The notes below the pieces were generated by a model. It was not told the origin of the DNA. It saw only the letters and a program-made list of their open reading frames with translations, and searched no databases. Both the position numbers and the translations under genes were made by a program. From the NCBI GenBank assembly GCA_028752905.1, contig JAQNBH010000013.1, forward strand, positions 29,446,582 through 29,510,581: a DNA stretch of 64,000 bases, read 5' to 3'. Positions 34,521-45,988 of this stretch are shown one piece after another. Numbering within the stretch: position 1 is the first letter of the stretch; the number at the start of each line of letters is the position of its first letter. The DNA comes from Cladorhizidae sp. MBARI D1340-BT2 (lineage: Eukaryota > Porifera > Demospongiae > Poecilosclerida > Cladorhizidae).

Positions 34521-35403
34521 GGGGGTCCACTACCCCCCCAAAAAAAATTTGGAGTTTTTGGGGTCCCCCCCCCCAAAATATGATGACAGTACATGCAAGA
34601 TGCTGCCTTCCAAATTGGAGAAGATTTGGATGCTCCATTCTAGACTTATATTAACTTGATTACTCCCGATTTGCGAAGAAGATGCTTCATGTAATAGTGA
34701 GTTTCAATGGCCGCGGAGACTGACAAGGGAAGCAAACCAGTGATTCTGGTCATCCCCCTAGGAAGCGGCCTATATAGGACAGACCAAACTTCCCATCCCT
34801 ATTCTTGATTTTTCTAGTATGTACATGTATACCACTTTTGGTGTTTTTTTTAATGGTTTTTTAATGGTATGGTCAGTTCAACCATTGAAATACTATACTA
34901 GTCCTAAAATGCCTGTCCCGAAAAAGTTGCTTTTTTGGGCCAAGGACGGTTCTCCCTGCTTCATATTTGGAGTAATCAGACAAAATTATATAGATTCTGT
35001 TTCCTCTCAATGAGAGCTACAAGATGACATTCTCTGTTTTTAATTTTAAGCAAGTATGATGTCAACAGGTACAAAAAAACAATGAAAATGCTACCAATAG
35101 TTTTTAATATCCATGATCACACTATTTTAAAAAAACTCAATGTTATATTGTGTTTCATACTTTGTAATTTCCCCTGTGGTAAGTTGTGAAATCCCAAAGT
35201 AAACTAGTCTCCAAATATGACCGTCCTCGTGAAATCTTAAATGTTCACTAAGTCCGGATCAGTTGTCGCTGGGTAGTTGGCACAGCACCAGAAGGTAGGT
35301 CTGTGTATAGCTAGACATCATACAAGATTTCAAATAAAAATTCTGAAGCAGAGAGAAGTTGTTGTTTTTTTTGGTTTTTTAATTTTTGGGGTAGTGGACC
35401 CCC
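34521..35403. mobile_element. 883-bp TTAA-flanked element with GGGGGTCC termini
   Basis: TTAA at 34517-34520 and at 35404-35407 flanks a segment whose ends are perfect inverted repeats of GGGGGTCCACTACCCC, followed by A-rich then T-rich sequence. TTAA duplication is the target signature of piggyBac-like transposases, although piggyBac termini usually begin CCC on the same strand. No transposase coding sequence is seen inside, so it would be non-autonomous. Confidence 0.75.
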
Positions 35404-35407
35404 TTAA

Positions 35408-35727
35408 CTTATTTTAACCGAGCTGTATATACAAGGCCTTAGCCCAATCATCCAACTTGATTTAGTCTTACGAGTTACATAGTAATACAATAATCCAGAT
35501 TAAAAACACCAGGTATATAATAATAGCTAACCAATAAAAATAGGCGGAGTATAATCCTTGAGTAAATAGCTACAGGCAAGATGAATGAAAGTGCATAGGA
35601 AAGAACCAGTAATGTACATAATGGCCAGGGAATGGAACAAAACCACTGTCAGTTGTCCACCAAGCCAAGAGTCCCGAAATGATCAATTTTTATAACGTTT
35701 TTCGGAATCAAAAAGCTCCAAAGCGTT
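35408..35727. other. Unannotated spacer
   Basis: No features recognised. The 5' part of the following hAT relic may begin somewhere here, but no left terminus is visible. Confidence 0.4.
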
Positions 35728-36449
35728 TTGAGAATGGAACAGGAGAATCTCAATCAGTACATTGCAGCTGAAGATTATTATCTTTGCTTTTACTTTGAAG
35801 CAATAGACTTGGCCATGTCAGCAATTGAAGATCGCTTTGATCAGCCAGGATATGCTGTTTACCAAAATCTTGAAGAATTGCTTGAAAAGCTGCCAATAAA
35901 AAGGATTATACTGCTGAGTTAAGTGAAGTTGTTTCCTTTTATGGAGATGACTTGAGCTTTCAACTCAACTTCAAGATTTTAGACAAGCTTTAGCTCACGT
36001 GAGTCAGATGGAACTGTAACACTGAAAGATATCTTGACTTTTCTTCGCAATCTTTCTGATGGTCAACGTGCATTTTTTAAGCAGGTGTGCTGGGTTGCCC
36101 GTCTAATCCTTGTCATGCCTGCTACGAATGCTGCAAGTGAAAGATGTTTTTCCTGCATGAAAAGAATAAAAACATACTTACGAAGATGAAACAGGATAAA
36201 CTTAATCATCTAATGATACCAAAGAAGCTTGGGATCCCCTTGATCTAGTCACAATTGCAAATGAATTTGTGAGGAACATGAGCACAGACTCCGAGTGTTC
36301 GGGAACTTGTGAACTTATTTCAGACCAGGTTTATTCCAGGTAAAATATATTATATTCTTTTCAATTACCATGATATTTCTTTTCAATAAGGTGCGCTCCC
36401 CCACACACACTTTCGCCTGACCAATCCCAAAATGCTTCCTACCCCTCTG
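35728..36449 (+). pseudogene. hAT transposase C-terminal relic (ZMYM1-like)
   Basis: A frame of 64 aa (YYLCFYFEAIDLAMSAIEDR, FDQPGYAVYQNLEELL) is followed, in another frame, by the hAT dimerisation region MPATNAASERCFSCMKRIKT at 36117-36175. That block carries the conserved ...ATNA..ER.FS...IKT pattern with its Glu. Stops separate the parts. The element ends at 36449 with a terminus that, reversed, reads CAGAGGGGTAGGAAGC, the same type as the hAT relics at 28995 and 44518. Confidence 0.75.
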
Positions 36450-36450
36450 C

Positions 36451-36805
36451 TTTAGTAATAAACATGGCAGCTACTTATGATGCATGCGTCTTGCTATAAT
36501 TATATGAATACATAGGCATGTGTATATAATTTAGTAATAAACATGGTAGCTACTTATGATGCATGTGTCTATGTTATATATGAATACATAGGCACATGTG
36601 TATACTTTAGTAATAAACATGGTAGCTACTTATGATGCATGTGTCTATGTTATATATGAATACATAGGCACGTGTGTATACTTTAGTAATAAACATGGTA
36701 GCTACTTATGATGCATGTGTCTATGTTATATATGAATACATAGGCATGTGTGTATACTTTAGTAATAAACATGGTAGCTACTTATGATGCATGTGTCTTG
36801 CATTT
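36451..36805. repeat. 76-bp minisatellite
   Basis: Units beginning TTTAGTAATAAACATGG lie at 36451, 36530, 36606, 36682 and 36758. The first starts one base after the hAT terminus. Confidence 0.9.
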
Positions 36806-36829
36806 CTTTGTGTATTATTTATTTCCCCC

Positions 36830-37280
36830 AATATAAATAGCAGCATCATTATTTAACAATAACAAGCATAAATAAAATACATGATATAGAATGAGAATGT
36901 TCCAGTTACTACTAATACACAGCTTAACATAAAGTAAATAAGTAAATGGATAAACTATCACTTAACAAAATATAGAAACAAGACCAAAACAAACAACAAT
37001 AATAACTAACAAGTTAACAACAAAACATATCACATGCACAACTACAAACATAACAAGTCCATCTCCCTCCCACTGACCACAACATGGACTCACACACACC
37101 CTCTCTGAACAGTCAGTGAGAGACACTGTCGGTGGTAGTCATGGGACTTCAACTCCCTGTCCCTTCCTGTACTCTTCCTCCCAACTCCTTCAGGAATGTT
37201 CTACATTTCATTCTTATTGCCCCGAAAATCTCAATAGCAATTCTGGAGAAGGTTAAGGTTTAAGTAGGGCCTAAGGAAGA
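36830..37280 (-). pseudogene. RLE-type non-LTR retrotransposon, 3' relic C
   Basis: On the minus strand IAIEIFGAIRMKCRTFLKEL (about 37248-37190) matches the conserved C-terminal tail of the KRPDG/WDATC family (VAIET.GA.GPK.L.FLKEL). Downstream, the 3' untranslated part (CAGTGAGAGACACTG at about 37111, a CCACTGACC stretch, A-rich end) resembles 53460-53620 and 58180-58400. The rest is lost. Unlike most sister copies it is not flanked by (ATT)n. Confidence 0.6.
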
Positions 37281-37349
37281 ATACTCGGTTGCCATCCCCT
37301 CCTCAGCAAAAGCTGTCTCTTTTTATATATACATACATATATTGGTGTA

Positions 37350-39080
37350 CGTAAGATAGTAGTGTTTATTAAGCACACACATGTGTATAGGGGAGCTATG
37401 AAGTGTATTAAATACACACATGTACTAGGAGAGCTCCATGAAGTGTATTAACCCACTCACCGTCATAAGCGTATATATACGTCCAAACCACATATTTTCG
37501 GTGAAAAATCATTAAAAACTCAATCGTTCGGTTGTAAATTAAGATATGAATATCAAAAAATAGCTCATTTCTTGCTCTACGTACGTGCCGAATATAAGAG
37601 CCGTACGGGTTCGGTAACTAAGGTAAAGTAAAATTGAAATCACTGACTGTTAACTTTTTGATCAAGTTGGAAATGACGGTCAGACTAAAGTTCTTTCTGG
37701 GATTCAAGACGATGACTACGTCCTATCAGAGGACGAAAGTAGCAGCTAGGAAGGTAATCTATTCCTAATTTGGGAAGAGTAGCATTGATCCTTAAATTGT
37801 GCTATCGATGGGTGGGAGATACTTTTGGACAATTTTCTTGCGAGAGCGGTGCCGCTCGATAGTCTGTTTGGGCGGAGGAGAGTCTAGCAGTGACGAAGAA
37901 AACTAGGCTAGTGAGTTTAGTTTACTTGCTAGCTAAGTAGCTAGCAAGTAAAGCATGTTCTGGATAGAATGGTTTAGCTGTTCTTTCGTGGGACAATCCA
38001 TATATAAATTCATTAGGTCGAGGAGGCAATACTTTTTGTTTATGTTGACATTATTCTTTTTAGGTATGGTGCAACCAACCTCATCACTGTCACCCTTCCT
38101 CTTAGCCACTTCTTGTGGAGTTCATACTGCTTCGGTTCATACTCATTCAAGGCCTGTTGGTCAGCGTAGTCGCAGAACTAGGGGCAGTAGTAGAGCTAGG
38201 AGTAGTCAACTTGCACGTCTGAGTACACGTAGTCAAGTAACTTCCAGTATTCATTTGGATACCTCAATGGCTTCTTGTACCAGTCATGTTTGATGCTACA
38301 TACATTGTGTACCAAGTGTTATAAGAGTAAATGAAATGTGAAAATATATATTCCTAGATGGTGTCTATACATTACATTGTGATACTGTGGCACAATGATG
38401 TCTTCTTGTATGTTGCTGGCCAGTATCTTATCAAGCCTCCATCACTGTCTGAGTGGCTGAAAACACCTTGATTATATACCATACGAGAGGGGGGAATGAA
38501 ATAAGGCCATATACGTGTGTGCACGTACATAGATCATATTACTACAATTGTTAATTATCTGTGAAACCAGAACTCAAAACTTCTAATTAGATTCATGGCA
38601 TTGTGGTTTGTTTCTAAGGCAACTGTAGGTTACCACAATGTTGGTCATTACAAGGGCTTTCATGTGAACTATGGTTGCTAAGGACTTTAGTCAACTTTTG
38701 CTGAATTAGCATTGCATATGTTTATGCAAGTCAATTTTTTGTAATTTTTCAAAATAAAGTCAACGGTGGAAGGGTTAAACACACACGTGTACTAGGTGAG
38801 CTACATGAAGTGTATTAAACACACACATGTACTAGGTGAGCTGCATGAAGTTTATTAAACACTCACATATACTAGGGTAGCTACACATGACGTATATTAA
38901 ACACACACATGTAATAGGGGACATGAAGTGTATTAAACACACACGTGTACTAGGTGAGCTACATGAAGTGTATTAAACACACACATGTACTAGGTGAGCT
39001 ACATGAAGTGTATTAAACACACACATGCACTAGGGCAGCTACATGAAGTATATTAAACACACACATGTACCAGGGGAGCT
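37350..39080. repeat. 40-bp minisatellite split by a transposon
   Basis: The unit (core ACACACATGTACTAGGTGAG, then CTACATGAAGTGTATTAA) is present as about two and a half copies at 37350-37451 and about eight at 38775-39080. The 1.3-kb element at 37452-38774 interrupts one unit at its TTAA. Confidence 0.88.
37452..38774. mobile_element. piggyBac-like element, 1323 bp
   Basis: Flanked by TTAA at 37448-37451 and 38775-38778. The left end is CCCACTCACCGTCA; the right end, reversed, is CCCTTCCACCGTTGA, so both have CCCnnnCACCGT. TTAA target duplication and CCC termini are the known piggyBac signature. Joining the flanks through one TTAA restores the minisatellite unit GTATTAAACACAC. Inside, one short frame reads DDDYVLSEDESSS before a stop, resembling the acidic N-terminus of piggyBac transposases; a second frame at 37955-38293 is not recognisable. 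It looks like an internally deleted, non-autonomous copy. Confidence 0.85.
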
Positions 39081-39930
39081 ACTAGCCTGGACAAGGATAG
39101 AACTCTAGCATGCCTCTATAGACAAGTGAACAATCAAATTACACCAGACCTCAATGTCCTCTATCTCAACACTCCTCCCTCCAATCACATACTAACACAC
39201 CCTCAGATCAGACCACTGCCACCCCACTCTGACCCTCATCCTCCTAGGAGGGTTGGTACCACTTGCTGCATTCCAATCCCAATATAAGGCAAGGTCAGCA
39301 TAGAGAATTCAAGGGTCAGAGTGCAAAGAAAGGGTGATGGTATGGTTTAGTCAAAGAGAACCCCTTACCAACTAGTGCTGGGATAGTGTCTGGAGACATG
39401 ACCATTGGAATCTCACCTCCGCAAAGTAATTAAAACTGATAAGTTTTTACAAAAACCTTCAATATGTAATTAGCCTAACACTCCTGTGAATATTGGACTA
39501 CGAAAGGTGAGGATCAAAGACTTGCCAACAGCTATAAGGCGATTAACTGTTAATTAGCATACTTGTAGTCTGTGCTATGTTCTGCCATCACTATAGTGGT
39601 GGCTGTTAATTAGTGCATACTTGTGGTCTGTGCCCACAGCTTTCACGAGTGTGATGCAAGTCAGCCAGTGGGAATGTCTTGCTAGAGCATATTATATCTC
39701 AGAGGACTCCACCTGGTGAGGATGAGGGGAGGAGACCTCCCTCCACCACATCCATTTTTCATGGTTTCAGGCTGCTAGGACCACACCCATAATTAGAATT
39801 ATCATTATTTTAATTGGTAGTTTCCTTCAAGACAAAGGAAGTCTTCAACTCTTACAAGTTCCATTATCTGTTGTGAGTAGAGGACAATAAATCATGCATT
39901 ATAATTCATCAACTAATTGCCAACAGAAAA

Positions 39931-42132
39931 CTAAAATATATCCATCTTATTAGACACAAAGTCAGTAGCATACACAAACCCACCTTGATCTACACACACA
40001 TCCCAATAGTCTACACCACCAAATGAGGTGACATAGTCTCCCTCAGTGGTGAACACTACTATCTTACATACACCATCATCTGTCACATACACATACTGAC
40101 CAGCTACACACACACCACATGGAAATTTCAACCTCTTCACACCATCCTCATCACAGCCAAAGGAGCGTAGGAATGCACCATCATTAGTGAAGACTTGAAT
40201 ACTAGAGCTCCCAGGACTACTGATGTACAACATGTTTTGATGACTGTCAGGAGATAGGCACCACAATGTGTTTTTATCTGCACCAACAATCTGTCTCACA
40301 TATTTCAGTTCTCTGTCGTACACCATGATCCTACCTCCATTGCCACATTCAGTAACCATCACTTCATCTCCAACTACTGCAACATCGATATGTCCTGGAC
40401 CTTCCACTTGCTGGACTCTCTGCATTTGAACTTTGCTGCAGTTCTTGTTCGACTTGAAGATTCGATTAGTGCCTTTATCAGTGAAATAGATGTTGTCTTC
40501 ACTGTCTACAGCAATACCTCGTAATCGTTGAAATTTATGTTCCGAGTGATTGATAGTTCTCAATCTTTTCCCCTCTCTATCCAACACAACGACATCTCCT
40601 TTATATTCAGTGACTATAATCTCACCCACGGAGTTGACAGTGATACCACAAGGACTTGTTACACCACCCCACACCTTGACAGGCTTGTTTAGTTGAGTGG
40701 GCGGGATGGGGACAAGCACAGGGAAGGGACTGCCTGCTACTTGATGCCCGTCCAATGAGATCGTAAGTTCATGTCGTCCACGGCGAGTGGGTATGAACTG
40801 GATGCGATATTGGTCGGCTCCAATTTTTTCGGTGCTGGATTTGATGTGAGCTCCACTGTGCAGACACTTCATATGGCAGTCTATTGGAAGAGCACGTTTG
40901 GCTGGCTTGTTGCCACAGAGTTGAGTAGTGCACAAGACCACTTCCGATAACGTACCAGCCTCAGCCTCGCTGGACACAGTGTTGATGACTAGAGTGATGG
41001 GAAGTCGAGTTATCTTAGCCTGTGTCTGAAGGAGCTGCTCCAGGGCCTCACCACAGCTTACCTCCACCGCTACATCAACCTCCTCCATTGGCGTAAGCTT
41101 CTGCCCCGGCTTGGCGCTGTCTTCAATTAATTTTCGCTGGATACTACTCTCCATCTCAGTATGTGCGCACATGACCTCATCATTGGAAGAGTGCTTCACA
41201 CACTGCTCGGTGTAGTCCATGATGCTCTGCACCTCTGCGAGGGAAATGGATATGTTCTTCTTTTGTCGTCCCAGCTTCTCCATGTTCTCACACACTCTCT
41301 TTTTGGCCTCCTCTAACATCTTCTGCTTGTGAATTTCAATGATAGCGTGCAGCTCCTCGAAGGACTTCCCGATGGTGTTGGCTACAGACTCTCCCTGGGC
41401 TGCTAACTCAGATTCTGTGGTCTGTATCTCTTCAACAGCACAAGAGAGATTGGCCGCCACTTTTCTCAGAGGCCTCAAGCTCTCCATCAGCTCTTTCCTC
41501 TTCTTCTCAGCTGCTAAGTTGGTGAAGTCAAAGAGGTGGTCCCTGTGGTCCTTTAGTGTGCAGTCACGACAAATTAATACATCACAGTCGAAGCAGAACA
41601 GCTTGAGCAACTCTGTGTGAAGTTGGCACTTCTTAGCAGCACGATCTTTGGGGAGGACATCTTTAGATCTCTCCTTCTTCACCTCATCCAAAGAGAGAAC
41701 TTCATGGCCATCAAAGACAACTTTCATCCTCAGATGTGCCTCCACGCATTTCTCACATATGAACTTGTCACATTGTCGGCAAAATGATTCAGCTTTGACT
41801 GAAGAGGTCGTGCATATCTCACACTTCACCTCCTCCTTGCTAAGAGCTCTCTTCTGCTTGGCATACAGTTCTTTGAGGCGGTTTATGGAGAAAGCCGTTT
41901 TGAGGCAGTCTTCATTGCCCTCAGGCAGGGTTGTTTCATGGCGACACTCTGGGCAAGGGAAAGGCTGGTCTTTGCCTGTCCTGAGGGCTAGTTTGAGGAT
42001 GCAGTGCTTGCAGTAGCAATGAAGGCAAGGGAGGGCCTTGGGCAGAGTGTAGTGCTCCTGGCAGATGGAACATGTGATCTCCTTCTCTAACTCCAACAAA
42101 TACTTCTCAGCCTCCTCCATGTCTTTAGCCAT
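39931..42132 (-). CDS. TRIM-NHL protein, full domain set
   Basis: A single-exon frame of 733 aa. RING C3HC4 at residues 21-63; B-box 1 at about 104-143; B-box 2 at about 169-199 (C169, H172, C180, C183, C188, C191, H196, H199); coiled coil at about 205-310; filamin-type fold at about 380-478; NHL repeats from about 485 to the end. The order and length fit the TRIM2/3/71 group of cytoplasmic RING E3 ligases, in which the coiled coil dimerises the protein and the NHL propeller binds RNA or protein targets. The start has an A at -3 and G at +4 and lines up with the paralogue. No internal stop or frameshift, so it is the most likely functional host gene in the window. Orthology to a particular vertebrate TRIM cannot be claimed. 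Confidence 0.92.
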   Translation of the reverse strand: MAKDMEEAEKYLLELEKEITCSICQEHYTLPKALPCLHCYCKHCILKLALRTGKDQPFPCPECRHETTLPEGNEDCLKTAFSINRLKELYAKQKRALSKEEVKCEICTTSSVKAESFCRQCDKFICEKCVEAHLRMKVVFDGHEVLSLDEVKKERSKDVLPKDRAAKKCQLHTELLKLFCFDCDVLICRDCTLKDHRDHLFDFTNLAAEKKRKELMESLRPLRKVAANLSCAVEEIQTTESELAAQGESVANTIGKSFEELHAIIEIHKQKMLEEAKKRVCENMEKLGRQKKNISISLAEVQSIMDYTEQCVKHSSNDEVMCAHTEMESSIQRKLIEDSAKPGQKLTPMEEVDVAVEVSCGEALEQLLQTQAKITRLPITLVINTVSSEAEAGTLSEVVLCTTQLCGNKPAKRALPIDCHMKCLHSGAHIKSSTEKIGADQYRIQFIPTRRGRHELTISLDGHQVAGSPFPVLVPIPPTQLNKPVKVWGGVTSPCGITVNSVGEIIVTEYKGDVVVLDREGKRLRTINHSEHKFQRLRGIAVDSEDNIYFTDKGTNRIFKSNKNCSKVQMQRVQQVEGPGHIDVAVVGDEVMVTECGNGGRIMVYDRELKYVRQIVGADKNTLWCLSPDSHQNMLYISSPGSSSIQVFTNDGAFLRSFGCDEDGVKRLKFPCGVCVAGQYVYVTDDGVCKIVVFTTEGDYVTSFGGVDYWDVCVDQGGFVYATDFVSNKMDIF

Positions 42133-42489
42133 GGTAGCAATGTTTAGAGAGAACTAGTAGTTGGGAAACACTTTAAAATACAGAACTTCAGCAGATACAA
42201 GAGCTACAGGAAACAGTGCAAATCGGGTGTGGCCTTAATTATATTCATGAGTGGCGCGGCAATGCCTGCACCCACAAAAGAGGGTGTGTCATCTAGTATT
42301 GCACATGTGCAGAGACAAGACTTGGATTGTGTCACATGTTGGTAGTAAGGCAGTACTACGCATAAGATGTGTAATTATATTATAGTCTCAACTTTCTTTG
42401 ATGCTGTAGAGAGAGGAGAGTGGTTGTCATGCAACCATACATATGTAAGGAGAACTCTCCCAGGCCCACTGCATACTTACACTACATGG

Positions 42490-44518
42490 GTGGGGACTTC
42501 TACTCAAATTTGTAGAGAAGAGTCACGAGCTATTTTTGTGCATTGCTATGGTCATGCTTTAAATTTAGCTGCTGGAGATACCATCAAGAATAATCAAATT
42601 CTGGGGAATACTCTAGATATATATATACTACTTTTGAAATATCTAAACTGCTTAAATACTCACCTCAGTGAGAAGGCTTGTTTAACAAGATTAAAGCAGA
42701 AATTAGCTGGAACAACTGGTTTTAGAACCCTGTGTCCCACTAGGTGGACAGTCAGGGCTTCCTCACTGAGCAGCATCATTTCCAATTATGATGTTGTTCA
42801 GGCAGTTTGAGAAGAATCTCTTGATATAGCTAGGGATTCGGAAACCTGTGCTCAATTAATTGGTGTAAAATATAGCATGTCCACTTTTGAATATTTGTTT
42901 GATGTAGTGCTTGGTGAGTTAATCCTTAAACATACAGATAATTTAAGTAAAACTTTACAAACCCCCTCTTTAAATGCCTCAGAAGGTCAAGAATTAGCCA
43001 TGCTTACACGGAAAACCTTTGAAAGTCTTCGGAGCGAGGACGCCTTTGACTTGTTTTAGTCGAAGGCTATTTCTTTACAAGAAAAATTGGAGGTTAGCGA
43101 CCCAGGAGGAAAACTCCAGTTAGACTCAGCACTGGCAGTGGTGAAGCATATCATCCAACTGAACCTAAGGATCTGTTTAGGCAGCATTACTTTGAATGTC
43201 TTGATTTCATTACAGCATTCATAAAGAACGGTTTGATCAGCCTAGCTATCACACTCTCGACTAAACTTGAGAACCTTCTTCTGAAATCCGCAAGGGGAGT
43301 GGACTATAGCGACGAGTTACAGTTTGTCATGGAATTTTACCACGGTGACTTCAATGAGTCTAGTCTAACTACCCATTTACAATTATAAGTACAGCAATGG
43401 GAACCAAAAGTGAGCATTCTCTCCGACATCATAAAGTACTTGAAGACTCTTTCTCCTGTCCAGCGAAGTTTCATGTCTGAGGTATGTACTTTAGTTAAAT
43501 TGCTTTTAGTTACTCCTGCAACCAATGCCGTGAGTTGAAAGAAGTGTTTCAGGGTTGCGTCGAGTCAAGACCTACTTGCGTTCAACAATGAGCAACGCCT
43601 CAATAATTTAATGGTAATTCATGTATATACACAAGGAGAAGACCGATGAACTTAACTTGAAATCATGCCTTAATGAGTTTGTTGCAGAAAGTGAGCACAA
43701 CAGTGGTATCTTCTAAATTTGAAACACTAATAAATCAACAATCTATCCTGTTTTAATTATGTTATATAGTAACATTGTCTTGTAATAAATTATATATAAT
43801 GTAAGTGAAGTTCCTAAGAAAATTTTCCTCAATATGTAGAGGACTCTATAGGGCCCAAAAGGTATCCACAATTTCAGCACTGGATGGTCAAACAGAGACA
43901 TTATAGCAGTAAAACATACATTTAATAATATATACCATAATTATACGACTGTGTGGCAACCAGTATATAGCCGGTTTTCATACAGGGGGGTGGAGTCCTG
44001 CGTTATCCCCCCACCCTCACCCCCAAAACAACAACAACTCAGATCCCACCCCAAAAAATAATAATAAAAAACACATCTCCCACCCCAAACTTATTCTGTA
44101 ATATTTCCTTTAGCATAACAGTCATAGCCAAGTTCAATTTTGCTATCTCAGAGATTATAAAATGTGGGAACCCCCCTCCCCCACAGATCCCCCTATCCAA
44201 GTCTGCCAATTAGGTACACATTTTCCCTTCCCTCCCCCCCAATCCCTCTATATCCTGTGCAAAGCCCTGCAGATGATTGTTATAATTAGTATTAATGAGA
44301 GCAATTTATTAATGAGAGCGATTAATATATATTTCGGAATCAAACATCCCCCCCCCCTTAACAAAAATTTCTGTATGGATCCTGCTGTAGCTCCAAAAGG
44401 AGTGCTATTAGGTAGAGTATAAGTTGGGTGTGTTTAGTTCCAGTGGCAAGTAAAGCCACTCCCAGTGTGGGTGTGGCTTAGTTGCCGTACAGGTCCAGAT
44501 TTGCTTCCTACGGGCCTG
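42490..44518 (+). pseudogene. hAT transposase relic (ZMYM1-like, DUF4371 type)
   Basis: Plus-strand fragments: AIFVHCYGHALNLAAGDTIK and FRTLCPTRWTVRASSL (42535-42765), FEYLFDVVLGELILKHTDNL (42886-42945), SPVQRSFMSEVCTLVKLLLV (43451-43510), and the dimerisation region around 43515-43610 (ATNAVS then NNEQRLNNLMVIHV). These blocks are standard for ZMYM1-like hAT transposases. Stops and frameshifts are present throughout. The right end at 44518, reversed, reads CAGGCCCGTAGGAAGC; the left end is lost at the junction with TRIM upstream sequence near 42480. The stretch 43750-44500 is non-coding and contains a poly-C run at about 44349. Confidence 0.8.
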
Positions 44519-44646
44519 CGTTGTTTAGCAACTGATGCAGGTTTATGCAATTTCAAGCCAACTGCTTCCTCTCTCTGTCTCTTCTCTCAGGACAACCCCT
44601 CCTCCCTACTTGGGGGCAAAATTTAAGCAAACGTCCAAACAAACAA

Positions 44647-44788
44647 AATGGCAACTGAACCACTCCCCCCAGACCCCCCAGACTCGTCAAATCGACAGTT
44701 AAATTTGAAAATTCAAACTCGAGACCACACCCATCAGACCTTCATCAACAGAGTAGAGCACAGGCAAGCAGGGGAGGGGAGGACATGA
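44647..44788 (+). other. Short open frame running into a minisatellite
   Basis: The ATG in the context ACAAAATGG opens a frame MATEPLPPDPPDSSNRQLNL... that continues to IQTRDHTHQTFINRVEH and then enters the 31-bp array, where it stops after about nine codons. Composition is protein-like with no repeats. It could be a 5' coding exon cut off by the array, or chance. Confidence 0.25.
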
Positions 44789-45436
44789 GCACAGGCAAGC
44801 AGGGGAGGGGAGGACATGAGCACAGGCAAGCAGGGGAGGGGAGGACATGTGCACAGGCAAGCAGGGGAGGGGAGGACATGAGCACAGGCAAGCAGGGGAG
44901 GGGAAGGCATGAGCACAGGCAAGCAGGGGAGGGGAGGACATGAGCACAGGCAAGCAGGGGAGGGGAGCACATGAGCACAGGCAAGCAGGGGAGGGGAGGA
45001 CATGAGCACAGGCAAGCAGGGGAGGGGAGGACATGAGCACAGGCAAGCAGGGGAGGGGAGGACATCAGCACAGGCAAGCAAGGGAGGGGAGGACTTGAGC
45101 ACAGGCAAGCAGGGGAGGGGGGGACATGAGCACAGGCAAGCAGGGGAGGGGAGGACATGAGCACAGGCAAGCAGGGGAGGGGAGGACATGAGCACAGGCA
45201 AGCAGGGGAGGGGAGGACATGAGCACAGGCAAGCAGGGGAGGGGAGGACATGAGCACAGGCAAGCAGGGGAGGGGAGGACATCAGCACAGGCAAGCAAGG
45301 GAGGGGAGGACTTGAGCACAGGCAAGCAGGGGAGGGGAGGACATGAGCACCGGCAAGCAGGAGAGGGGAGGATATGAGCACAGGCAAGCAGAGGAGGGGA
45401 GGACATGAGCACAGGCAAGCAGGGGAGGGGAGGGTG
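44757..45436. repeat. 31-bp minisatellite (copy B, about 22 units)
   Basis: Same unit as 24312-24556. Variant units (gacatcagcac with aagcaaggg, then gacttgagc) occur twice as a block, at about 45062-45110 and 45290-45320, which shows internal block duplication. Minus-strand ORFs of up to 217 aa are artefacts of an all-frames-open unit. Confidence 0.93.
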
Positions 45437-45988
45437 TGAGCAGTGAGACCTGGGAGAGTCTCCCATCATGCATAGGTGGCAGCTGAAGCCACCAAACTGC
45501 AAAGTTGAGAAGGTCAGGATTCTAGCGACCCTTTCACGGACCTGACGATAATGTGGAGCAACTGGAAACTAATGAAATACTAGTCCATGACTGAGGACTA
45601 GCAAAACCTTTCTTTCCAACTGGGCTAGGACCCTGGCCTCTCATTGTGTTTTGTGGTTGTATCAGTTCAATAGGTCCTGGGAGGAGCCGTTGTGGAGGCC
45701 AAATGAGTGACATGCCCAGTCCGACCCTTCATTTAGAAGCTGAAATTATTTCAACCCAGTGGTACCCATTGGAAATAACTACTCCCACTTTTTAAAGTCA
45801 CTACTTTTAAACACATACACACATACACACATTACACTGATTAGCCAACACAATGAGGATTTGGTAGTGAATAGGTGGTCTGGGGCAACCTTCGGGCAGT
45901 TATATAATTATAGCATGCAAGAGTGGCTACTATTCAAAGTTACATTATATGTTATGAGTGGCAAACTCTCTAAATCTGACTTTTCTAC
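45437..45988. other. Spacer shared by both duplication copies
   Basis: Nearly identical to 24557-25106. No gene recognised; a (CA)n run lies at 45812-45832. Confidence 0.7.

Noticed and set aside
37955..38293. 112-aa frame with possible signal or membrane segment (FLFMLTLFFLGMVQ)
   Set aside because: It lies inside a TTAA-flanked piggyBac-like element and shows no recognisable family; kept only as part of that element.
44734..45387. 217-aa minus-strand frame rich in PSPACLCSCPP and similar frames at 24.2-24.6 kb
   Set aside because: The 31-bp unit is open in all three minus frames, so overlapping ORFs are expected from the repeat alone.
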